A stretch of DNA of 64,000 nucleotides from Prostheceraeus crozeri (lineage: Eukaryota > Platyhelminthes > Polycladida > Euryleptidae). Made by a program: the position numbers and the translations under genes. The notes under the pieces are model-generated. The model ran no database searches and was not told the DNA's origin. It worked only from the letters and a program-made list of their open reading frames with translations. This document shows, piece after piece, positions 40,701-52,700 of the stretch. Positions within the stretch are counted from its first letter, which is position 1. Each line of letters begins with the position of its first letter. Location: NCBI GenBank assembly GCA_907163375.1, contig CAJQUW010000580.1, positions 62,001 through 126,000 on the forward strand, written 5' to 3'.

Positions 40701-43700
40701 GATCATTTGCTTTTCAGAAATAGAGAGGATGACACAATCCTATGTAATATTTAAATGTCCTTTATATAATCTGATAAGCTGATACAGTAGCGGGTTCTTA
40801 AGAGCTTATTTTGTGGCCCCCTACCCTATGTTTCAATGACATTACCAATTCGTCAAGGCAAGATGATATATCGTGATGATTTTTGACTGATCTAACATCT
40901 CTCCTCTCTCTTTACAGTAAGTTAAGTTAATGATAGCCTACGCATAAGGCCTACGCCATCTGAGGGTACGACGTTACGTTTTAGAAACTTACTCCAATTT
41001 ATTTGTGGATTCAGATCAGGAGAACGAGCTGGCCAAGATAATGAACCTAGCTAAGAAGTGAACTTTGAGATAAGACTAAGTTGAGACTCTCATACTGACA
41101 TTGTGACATCGTAGCATTAAAGTCCATAATAACCCATCGATGGATATCACCAAGATCAATTGTGTCGTGGCCAATTTTGGTTCATTCGTAAAATTCAGAA
41201 GTTCCATCAGAGTAAACTTTTATTGTTTTCAAACCGGTAAGAGATAATTTCTAGCTGAAAGCAATCAGGAGTGCTGCCAACACACCACCCGCAACGAAGT
41301 CGAAGTAGCTATGGATGAAGTCAGTCAGTTAATCAAATCACATGCAGCATTTGTGTTGAAATAATGGTGCTATGACTGCTTCTGATTGACCCGATTTTCT
41401 TTTTTTTTGTTTGCTATGATAGCTTTTGCTTTGTAGAACTTGAATCACATAACAAAGGAATAACAAAAAAATTTAACATTATGTCATAGAATTAGAGAGT
41501 AACAATTTTTTAAATGAAGATCAAAATTATCTACTACTTTTTTATCCTGTACCAGAAAACGAACTCATAATCATTCTTTGAAATTCCAACAATGATATTA
41601 TTAAGCACAACTGTATATCATCCACATTTCAGAGAACACATTTCTCAAGTTTGGCGGAGTTAGACAAAGTTGAAGTTAAGGCGATGTTTAAGGGTGATCC
41701 ATTTTTTATGAAACAATCTGTATTTCCTGTGGTAAAATTGTGACATTTAAGGTGTTGACTTCATTTTTTCGAATTTTTGCTCATAAAAGTTACACAAATT
41801 GGTATTTTGTTGAACTGGTTATTATAGAAATCATCTACAGATCATGATCTTTCAAATGAGTCATCATTCAGTGACAGAGGATGAAGTAAAGTGTACAAAC
41901 AGACACTTTTCGTTGGTGTAACTGCAAATTTTAACATAGAAATTTCAGGAAAATTGTTGATATACTTTAGCGAAAAGTGTCTGTTTGTACACTTTACTTC
42001 ATCCTCTGTCACTGAATAATAACTCATTTGAAAGATCATGATCTGTAGATGATTTCTATAATAACCAGTTCAACAAAATACCAATTTGTGTAACTTTTAT
42101 GAGCAAAAATTCGAAAAAATGGAGTCAACACCTTAAATGTCACAATTTTACCACTGGAAATACATAGGATTGTGTTATCCTCTCTATTTCTGAAAAGCAA
42201 ATGATCTGATCCGGCAGACGCGAAGTTTTGCAGTAGGTTAGAGGTGTACTATGCTATGTGAAAGTTTTATGTACTACCTCGTTCCCTGCACAACTTCACG
42301 CTGGCTCCCGGACTATTATGGGTTATCTCCCCCACCACCATTTTTCAAATCTGTCCAAAATCTGCACAATTGAATCAATCGTCACCAAACTTCAGGCAGT
42401 TGTACATGTACTTAAGCATATTTCCAAGCCACATATAAAAATTTATGCCGACCAGACAAGTACTTTTTCCATTAAAGACGATAACGTGAAGTGTAGCGAT
42501 GTCAACAGCTTGATCTGACTTCGTCTGTTCGACTCATTATTATTGCTCGTGTGTGCTTTGTTCTCTCTCCCTCTTCGTCTCATCCATTGCTATTTGAATT
42601 CTTCCCATGACCACTACCTTACCACACATTTTTTAAGTTAAAAATGTTAGCGTAATGGATGCGATCTGGTCATCATCACTTCACAAGTTTTCGGGGAAGG
42701 ACTTTGTTGACTTCAAGTGCTTTCTGTTCAGACGGTAAGGTCAGAAAAAGTCAGATCAAGTAGCAGACATCGCTGCACTTAAAGCTATCGCTCCTATTCA
42801 AAAAATACTTGTTCGATTTGCGCAAAATTTTGGTATGTGGGTAGAAAGCATCCCCACTTACATGTACTTAAAGTTTTGTGACGATTGATTCATTTCTACA
42901 TATTCTAGACGAATTTGATAACGTGGGGGGAGAAAACCCATAAGTACTCATGAAACTTGCCATCGAATCTCCGGTTCAGGCTCAGCCATCACACGACAAA
43001 GGAAACGCACGGGCTCTCCCTCCTCTACGTCGATGTCTCGGAGTTTTTTGGTGATGACAGGGGCGAGGCCAGCTGAGGGGATTCTGAAATCAATTCAAGT
43101 TATTGAGCCTTTCATGTTCCAATCACTTCATAACATGAATGTATGTATCATTACATTTGTCTTTTTAACGAAAAGACAACGTCACTATACATGTAACGAT
43201 AATTTTGTATCCTTAATAGCTCGAAGAAGTCAATCTTTGAAACCACGAATATAATAAAGACATGACGCTTCAAAAACAACTACTCTCATCCTCAAGTGGC
43301 AAGTGTCTATTTATAAATTATCAATTTAATATTTATATTTATTCATATGATAATTTCATATTTTGAAATTGCAACTGAAATTTTTGCTCCATTTAGAAAG
43401 CAATCTTTGTTGAAAGTACAGTTTTAGTGGAATGACCTATCAAGGACGTCCAGAAAACGAAGCAGGGAATGCTCTGGGGAAATTTAGAGTAAAAGGAGGG
43501 AGGTCCGTCTGAGATAAGCATCGAGATGCTGAACGAATTGCGAGAGACAGAAGTAGTGGACATGGAGCCAGATGAAAAGCATCTTCGGCGGAGAGAATAC
43601 CCGATGACTGGAGGAGGAGTATGATGGTCCCAATCTACAACAATTAAGGAGACCCCTCGAGTGCACGAACTACAGAGAAATTAAGCTAACGGAACACCTA

Positions 43701-46700
43701 CTAAAGGTTTGGAGCGCATCTTGGACGAGAGGATACGAATGCATGTAGCGCTCGAAGACAAACAGTTCGGATACCAAATGTGGAGGGGCAGGAGAGATTG
43801 CACTTCCGTGCTGCGGCAGACCCAGGAGAAGTATATGGAAAAGGGAAAGAACCTATATCTGACGAGGGTAGACCTGGAAAAGGGTTACGATAGGATTCCG
43901 AGAAACATAGTGTACTGCTCCCTGAGGAAGAGAGGAAATTGTTAAAGACATCTACGAAGGTGCTAAAACCAGAGTGAGGGTTGGAGACGGAATAACGGAG
44001 TGTTTCCCAGTCGAAGTCGGTCTACACCAGGCATCAGCACTGAGTCTTACTGTGATCATGGCGGAGATGGAGAACCATACCAGGTGTGAGCTGCTACTCT
44101 CTAGAACGAGTGAGAAGAAGTTGGGAGAAGGTATGGGAAGATGCCAGAGGAGGTTGGAGAGGACAGGACAGAAAGTAAATGACAAGAAGACAGTGTTGAT
44201 GAAGAGCGCAAAAGAAGGTGGAAGAGCAATGAAAATCAAAGAGGAAAGGGGAAATACATTGGAAGAGATTACCAAATTCAAGTGCCTTGGAAACACCGTT
44301 GATTCTAAAGGAGGTTGTGAGGAGGCCATGGGAGACCGAGTGAAGGCTGGATAGATGAAGTGGAGAGAAGCCAGCAGAGTGACAAATGGCAAGAAGTTCC
44401 CCATGAAATTGAGGCTGACGATGTACAAGACGGTTGTGCGACCAGTCCTGCTTTTGGGCTGCGAATGAAGAACAACAAGAAAGACGGAAGAGAATATACT
44501 AAGGACAGAGTTGAGGATGTTGAGGTGGATCTTAGGAGTCAGGCGTGAGTGAGAAAATGTCGAGAGAAGAGATAAGAGCGAGGGCAGGCATAGAGTTTGG
44601 GATCGAGGAGATTGTAAAGTGGAAACGACTACGATGGTATGGGCAGGTGATTCGGCGAGAAGAAGGAAATGCAAATACAGACGGCAATGAATCTAGGGTG
44701 AAAGTCAAGAAGACACGAGGAAGAGGTGGATGAAAAATGTGAAGAAGGACGCGGAGAGTTTCGGATTGCACTTCGAGTGGGCCAATGATCGATCGCACTG
44801 AGGCAAGATTCTGAAGAAGAGGAACTGCGACCCCTGACTGGGAAAGGAGAAGAAGAAGAAGAGTTTAAGTGACAAGTAAAAGACAGTACATTTAAAATAG
44901 CCTGGTAATCAACCAAAATTGTCTGTTCATTTACTCAATCATTCGCTATTTCTACCTACCTTTCTTAAATTCTTGCAAATAATAATACATTTTTGTACTT
45001 ACATGCCATTGAAATCCGAGAAATCGCTGCCAGATTCGCTCATGATCCCTGTTTCTTTGACAGTCACAAACGCGCTAACTCGCGCTTCACCGAAATCATT
45101 CGAAACGAAGAGAGTATAATCACCCTCCTCGTTGAAACTGACGGACGGAAGCGTCAAAGCGAAATAGTCACCATGAGACCATGGCACATAATTCGGATTA
45201 TTTCCCTGTAATAATAGAGAAAGCATTACTATTGGGAAAATAAATTGATCACCGGTATATCATACAGATTATGAAGGTGATTTCATGTTGAAATGTCGAC
45301 CTATGCATCTCTACAACAAGTACATGAATTTTTGCCATTTCAAGTTTTAATAAACAAAATAGAACCGGATCACCCGATAACACGACATATTCATTTTCAT
45401 TTATTCAGGCCGTCCAACGAAGCTATCAAAATGTACGAGGCCATGACCGTATGACGATGTGCAAGGAAACCAATGTTTCGTTTTCGCACTCTCATATTCA
45501 AAACTGTCTACTGCTAAACAGCGGTCTCCGGGCAAGAATTTTATCAGTTTCGTAGGTCTGCTGTTTACAATGTAGATGGAGCAGCAGCATGTAGGATTTG
45601 TGGATACTTCAGATTGCTACATGACAAGCATTTCGTAAATTCAAAGATCTTTATAAATCGTAAAAAAATCTGTTCAACATCTCTTCACACTGAAAGTGAC
45701 TCGGTTACACCTAAGTTACTTGAGTAACTCATCTGTTGATTACTTTATTCGTGCAGAATATCTCTTATTTTTTAGCAATGTAGTAATATGGACCAGGATG
45801 GAGGTTCGTAATAGACAATAAATTCGAAGGCGCGTAGAGTCCGAGCTGTTATTGTCTATTACGGACCGATATCTAGGTCTGTATTGCTATTGCTACCCAT
45901 CACATTTACAATCTCACTTGTCCATGACTGTTGGTCCGTAATATGAATTGTTTCAATAAAAGTAATGAGTGTTGTGCATATCAGCGGTGCGAGATGATAC
46001 CTCGGTACTTTTATTCTTCCCCCCACCACATTTGCTGACACCCGATTGTGTTGCATCGTCAACGATCTTCTCTGCCTCCTAAGTGCAGTCTCACCGCCGT
46101 CGCAAAAGCTTTGAGTGCGTAAAATTCCTCCGGCTTGTAGAAAATTTATAGCACTTGCTTTGCCGTTCACTGTAGACAACAATCCCACGAAGTTCATGAT
46201 CACAGCTGTCTGTATCTTGTATTCTAACCAGATTATAACTGAGTATTCAAGGAACCAATCCTTCATCCCAAGGCTCAAGTAAGACTTCTCAGTAGTGTTG
46301 CTCTATCACTCAGTGGCAGATGAAGTCTATTCTAAATCCAATGTGACAAAGTTGACGAAATTTATGAATTTGGAAAAATTTGAAAATGTGGGAGGAGGGA
46401 GACTAGAAGTATCGATATTTCTAGCCCTGTAATTGTTTACAGCTGAATAGAAAAATGGCATTCATGAAAAACATCTCTATAATCATGTAAAGTATACCAG
46501 ATTATTGCATAGTTGTAGAATCATATTCAGAATCCTATCTACTCGTACATTTGATAGAATTTGTTCCCAGGGGAAATCTTTGTAGAGGGATTCTATCGCA
46601 GATATCTATGGTCCTACTTCATTCTGTAGTTGATAATCTGGCACACATGTACTTTCTTACCAGTAGAGGATACGATGCTCTAAGACATAGCTCGTGAAAT

Positions 46701-49700
46701 TATTTGATGAATCCCGATGGCTTCAGCCCGAGCTTTAGTCATCGCTGCTTTCTGGTCAGGAATATGATCTTTTATCATTATTATCACAAAATCTCTAAAA
46801 TCTAAACGTAAGATAGGTGACAAGTTGACTTATTTGATTATTGGTGATTTCAACATCATTCCGTAAGACTTTAAGAAATAATTTATTAAATATAAGTTTT
46901 AATTTAATATAATTAAATTATAAGTGATCAAATCAGTTATCTATGCATTTTAAATTTTCACTATTTCAGTAAATGCAGATGATTTAGGAAATACAGTTCT
47001 GATGACCGCCACTTCAGATGGCGAAAATATTAATTTGACATTTCAATTTCTTTCAAATATTTCAATTACAAAAAATTTCTTCATATTCATTTAATGATTA
47101 CATTAAAACATTATTAAAAAAATTACAAATGACAAAAAAGGGTATAGGCCTATTACAATTGCTATCAATTTAGACTGCATTCATTCATCGGCATTGATAA
47201 CGGGATAAAACAATGTTAAATTAAAATGAAAGTAGAATTGGTAGAAATTGAAACGAAAATTAAGCTTGCAGCACACGCCAAACAGTACAGTCCATCACCA
47301 AGTCATCGCGTTGGTCTGCCCATTGAGTTACTCATTGAATGCCATGCTTATTGCCTAATTAATACACATTCACTAGAATTTTAATATTTCACAATTGAAT
47401 TCCAAAATTTCCGATACTCGTAGTTGAAAACTTGGTGTAATTTATATTCTGATTTCAGCAGCATCTTTATATTTGACAGTCTCCCTCCCAGTATTCCAAG
47501 TGTGCATAATTCGCATTGCTTGATATATGCTTCAAAAAGTGTATGTCAACTGTATGCCTTATGCTGACAGCTTAAAAAATGTTGTTAACTTTTGCGCAAC
47601 CCGAAAGGAAGTCAAAAATGTGTCGTCTGCACTTTAGTGCTTTTATTCTGAAATAGAAAGAAAGGCAGCTGCTGCACTTCAGCGCATTCTGGAACGACGG
47701 CAGGTGAGGAAAAGTGTCCGCTACAGTTTCGCGTGTTTTGAAAAATGTTTTCATGATACATCTTCAGTCTTACGATAATTCAACACTGAGATTTCTCCCG
47801 ATGTTTTCTGTGCTCTCTCTCTCCCCCCTATCCCTCTCTCTTTCTATCTCCCTCTGTGTGTGTGAGTGATTCTTGAGACATGTGAAAGCAATATGTTGGA
47901 AAACGAAGGTCAGTAGCGGTTGATGTTATCACACGAGTAATCGGTATGAACGGTTCTGCTACTTGATAATGAATGAATTTGCCAACTTTTTAATTTATCT
48001 TTAGATGTAACAAATGAAACATTTGAATTTTGAAAATTTGAGGTGATTTGTCTAAAAGATATATGATGACTGGAATAACCTCTCAATATTATAACATTTT
48101 TATGAAAGTTTTGCGACTACACAATCGAAATATCTTATATCATTTATATCAGATATTATCATTTCTGTCTAATATTTTAATATATCTTGAAAATCATTGA
48201 AAATACTATATTTACTAAGTGTAAGTAATCATCAAAACAAATTTGCAAGGCTCAGTTGATTTGGGAAAAAAACAACTGAAATAGATCAATTCATTTAACT
48301 GCAAGCTTTTAAGTCAACGAGACATTCACGAAATTCCTTTAGTACACCATGAATATTACTCACTTGAATTAATTGTCCACGATGAAACCATTCACCAATC
48401 ATGGGTTGAGCACCTTTTACTTGACATTCTAACTTGACGATTCGACCCATTCTCGCTTGCACATTTCTTGGAGCGCTTACAATCATGGGCTGATCATTGT
48501 TCGGTATCACCTTCAGAACTATAAGCATAGACTTCTCCCCGAATTCATTACTCGCAGTACAGACATATTTTCCTCTATCTGCCATTGTTGTACCATCTAT
48601 GGTCACTGTTGTCTTGTTCTTAACAACCTGTGATTCAATAGGTTCATCTTCGAAAAACCATTGGATCTGAGGTGATGGTTTACCTTCATAGATGACTTCC
48701 AGAGTAACTGAGCATCCTTCACTGACAGTGTAGGCAGCCTTGTCGCAGTACAGCATTGGTGGGTAACTTAGATCTTCACTTCTACTAACTTCTGAGCTAT
48801 CGGCTGGAGCTCTGACACACAGCAACACTTTGGCGCAATTCTCACCGAATTCATTGCTAACAACACACATATACTCGCCTACGTCATCGAAATCAGCATT
48901 TTTTATTTCCAACTGCAATTGTGAACCATGTTTTGATATTGTGATGCGTGGGTCTTCATTTGCGTCCACTTCTACACCATTTAGACACCACATGACTGTA
49001 TTCGCTCCTCGACATTCCATCGAGAGTTCAACCGTCTGTCCAAATTCAGCCTCCAACATATCCACGTCTGTCTCAATGGTTGGAGGAGCTTCAATATGTG
49101 GCACAGGTAAGAGGGGACGTTTGACAACAGCCTCAGCAGGTGGGTTATCACTTCGTTTACGAACTCGAACCGGCACTTTAATTTCGCTGGTACCATCAGG
49201 ATTCTTAGCATGACAAGTATAGACCCCTGTATCTGCAAGAGTACATTCTACAATTTGTAAGGACGTTCTTTCTTGCTCTACTTGAATGCTAACTCCTTCA
49301 TTTGCATCTGAGTGCAATTTCTCTCCTCTAAAAGCCCAAAACACGTCGACGGGAGAGGAACTTCGTTGTCGGAATTGTGCAACAATGTCTAAAGTTTGAC
49401 CTTCCATTAAATCGATTTCTTCCATGTCACACATTAGTCGAGGTGGGTCAAGTTCACCGCGAGCATGCTTTCTGCTGGGCTTCTTTGGTCGTACGGACAC
49501 TGGAATCTCAATACTTGCTTCTCCGCCTGAGTCATTAACGACGCATCTGCGAAAGAAAATGAAAATCAGAATTAGCAGAACATTTCGTACGAATAAAAAA
49601 ATTCTAGAATCTGTTTAACAAAATTGACCTACGTTGCACTCTATTAAAAAAGTAAAAATACATATACATCAGCATTTTCAGACTCTGAAAACAGTTTTCT

Positions 49701-52700
49701 AACTGGGAATGGAATCAAACATTTTGAAATTACTTCCGGAATCAATGCTCCACATTATGCTTCAAATGATAGCTTTTTAACGTCATTGTCCGTGCAAGTA
49801 TTGCCCCGGAAGCAAGGATAATTCAGCCAATGCTACCCTTCATACAACGTCAACAATGTTTGAAATATCTTTTGCCTCCGCGGCAATATTTCGGAAGCAC
49901 GAACAATGACGTTAAAAAGTTATTCGATTTCGACGATGAATTTCAAACTTTCCTTTGATTTAGCTAAATAATTCTGAACATGGAACAAGATAATCCTGGT
50001 CAAGGACTATCTCACCAAGTCTAGGCGCTTAATTCACTTTAAGTTTTTAATATTTCAAAATTTACTTAAATTTTCCGATTTGAAAGAAAGCGAGAGATGA
50101 TTTTCCATTAAGACTTTAGAGATTCAGTGAAGTAGACCGATCAGATAATGATGCAAAATGAGTGCACAAAATGGACCTTAAAAATATTTGAATTTTCAAC
50201 AATAACTATCCATTATGTTAATGATCACCACAGAAAAATCAAATAAATTTCAATGTTCGAGTAACCACCATGTGTCGATGTTACTGTAGTCAAAACGTAC
50301 GTCCAGCGGCGTTGAAGATATCTATTTCAATGAACATGCAATGTACTGCACAATCATGCATGGCGAACAGAACAGTGATCACAGGCAAGACAGACAATAA
50401 GACACTAGAGACATCACACAATACAATATCCCTTGATCTTAAGATCACAAAAAAACATAACGTAGAAGGACAAAAAAAGAAAAAGAAATATGCAAGTCAG
50501 GACAGCAATGTCACTTTAAGTAGTCCGCCGAGTCAGATCTCCACGGTGCAGACCGCACACGATCACTCCGTCGCAACTGAGGAGAAGAATCGTCCCCATT
50601 ATCCGATCCACTTCCAGCATCCTCCGCACTGTCCCGGGGAGCAATATGTCTTAAGTCACCAATATGTCGATGACCACCTCCACTGCTCCTTCAGGAGTAA
50701 CATTCGATACATTTGCCCGCTTCCATTCAGACGTACATCTTGCGTTATTTGGCTTCACAAATACCTCATCGCCAGACTGATAATCACCACTATCCACATT
50801 CCCAAGGCCTTCTTCTTCTTCGACGATTGGATACCGCCAGTGATACTTATAACTTAAATGACACGGAACCGAAGATGCATCCAAGGATTTTATCGGCGAG
50901 AAGTTATACCAGTAGACCATATCAAGCACATTCCCATTACTTCGAGCTGCTGAACGCTTGACAGTACGATGATGGCGCTCTATTATGCCGTTGCCGTTGG
51001 GTCTGTTTGCGCACCTGCAGATCACTCTTACACCCCAGTTCCTGCATGCAGATACGAAACTTTCTGATTTAAAGGATGCAGCGTTATCTACCAACAGCTC
51101 GATTGGAGGACCTCTTTCTCTGAAGACTGAAATCACGTTCTCAACTACTTGACTCAAAGTCTCATCTTTGAGCGGCTTCCAAATAGCGAATCTGCTAGGT
51201 CCGCAGTCGATTATCGTCAAATAGCAGCGACCTTCGTAATGCGTGACATCGTAAGCAAGTCTATTATAGGTTGCTTCGACATCTAGAGTTCCACTTTCAA
51301 ATTTGACAGGTGACGGATCGATGGAGAGACATCGGTTGCAGCTTTTTACAACTTGACTGACCTCATCTTTGGAAAATTTCGTCGATGTTTGACTGCGGTT
51401 GACAATATATTGTGTCCTACCGATCCCAAAATGACACTTTCGATGAACGTCCTGTATAACATTCAATCTTCCATTACTCGCATTACTCGTCGTAGCAGCA
51501 ACCAATTGATGGAATAATATGGATATAAAAGCATGCTTAGGGCCGAGAAGTAAGAATGTCCGCGCTTTATTCTCGGTGACTTCACAAGATGAGGAACAAC
51601 TTCCAATCCGTATTCATCAATTATTTTCTCGAATCAGCCCACAACCGACGATCGATTAAATTTCGCTAAGTGCATGCTAGATAGATCGATTGCCTATTAG
51701 TCCGCCAGCAGCCCGTGAAGTTGTGCATGGAACGAAGTGCATAAAAAATAACTCATAGCATAAAGTACTACTTCTAAAACTAAAAAAAACTTTCAGAGAT
51801 CATTTGCTTTTCATCCTTAGAGAGATTAAAGAGAAAAAAAACAAAATCCCATGGTCCGATTTTAAATTTTGAATTTTTTTGTGTTTGACTTTTTGTTTTT
51901 TGGATTTTTTTTTCGAAAGTTACACAAAAATTCTTATGTTGAACTGGTTATTATAGAAATCATCATTATTATAGAATAATCAAATGATGTTATCATGCCA
52001 AATGACAGGAGATTCTTACAAAGTACAAACAGACACTTTTCGTTGGTGTAACTGCAAATTTTAACATAGAAATTTCAGGAAAATTGTTGATATACTTTAA
52101 CGAAAAGTGTCTGTTTGTACACTTTACTTCATCCTCTGTCACTGAATAATAACTCATTTGAAAGATCATGATCTGTAGATGATTTCTATAATAACCAGTT
52201 CAACAAAATACCAATTTGTGTAACTTTTATGAGCAAAAATTCGAAAAAATGGAGTCAACACCTCAAGTGTCACAATTTTACCATTGGAAATACATAGGAT
52301 TGTGTTATCATCTCTATTTCTGAAAAGCAAATGATCTGATCCGGCAGACGCGAAGTTTTGCAGTAGGTTAGAGGTGTACTATGCTATGTGAAAGTTTTAT
52401 GCACTACCTCGTTCCCTGCACAACTTCACGCTGGCTCCAGGACTATATCATTAATGATGGAATTCAGCAAGGTGAACACAGACATTGAGTCAACACGCAG
52501 TTCAAACTTCTTGATATCCCATTCTATGGCCATTTTGATTCCCTTCAGGACCACTTCCAGCTCGGATACGTTGATATGAGAAGCATCATCGGTTATGATT
52601 GATCCATCTGACTCGATGCAAGCTCCCATGGCGAGCGAACTCGCATCAGTCCAGACAATGGCGCAGCAAGATGAAGACACACACCATCTGCCTTCCACAG

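Larger units (their letters stand above)
40571..42955. mobile_element. MITE (GGGGGAGATAACCC-type inverted ends), split by a nested foldback element
   Basis: The left end (about 40571-40591, continuing at 42316 as TTATGGGTTATCTCCCCC) is inverted at the right end (GGGGGGAGAAAACCCATAAG, to about 42955). The same termini and internal phrases (GACGATAACGTGAAGTG) occur in the 56010-56425 copy. The outermost bases cannot be fixed because the copies differ there. With the nested insertion it fills almost all of intron 5. Confidence 0.65.
45206..48363. other. Intron 3 (between exons 3 and 4)
   Basis: It contains a hairpin at 45805-45872, a (CT)n-rich tract at 47812-47865, and at 46370-46405 a short resemblance to the MITE ends (TTTGAAAATGTGGGAGGAGG). 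Nothing else is recognised, including the minus-strand frame at 45859-46278. Confidence 0.55.

Noticed and set aside
43952-44674. 240-residue minus-strand frame, Ser/Leu-rich
   Set aside because: It is the reverse of the purine-rich RTE-like LINE fragment, which has matching RT motifs on the plus strand.
45859-46278. 139-residue minus-strand frame
   Set aside because: It shows no Ig, Fn3 or transposon signature and does not fit between exons 3 and 4, which join in frame without it.
50270-50857. 195-residue plus-strand frame across the LTR and integrase region
   Set aside because: It is antisense to the integrase part of the LTR element and has no family signature.
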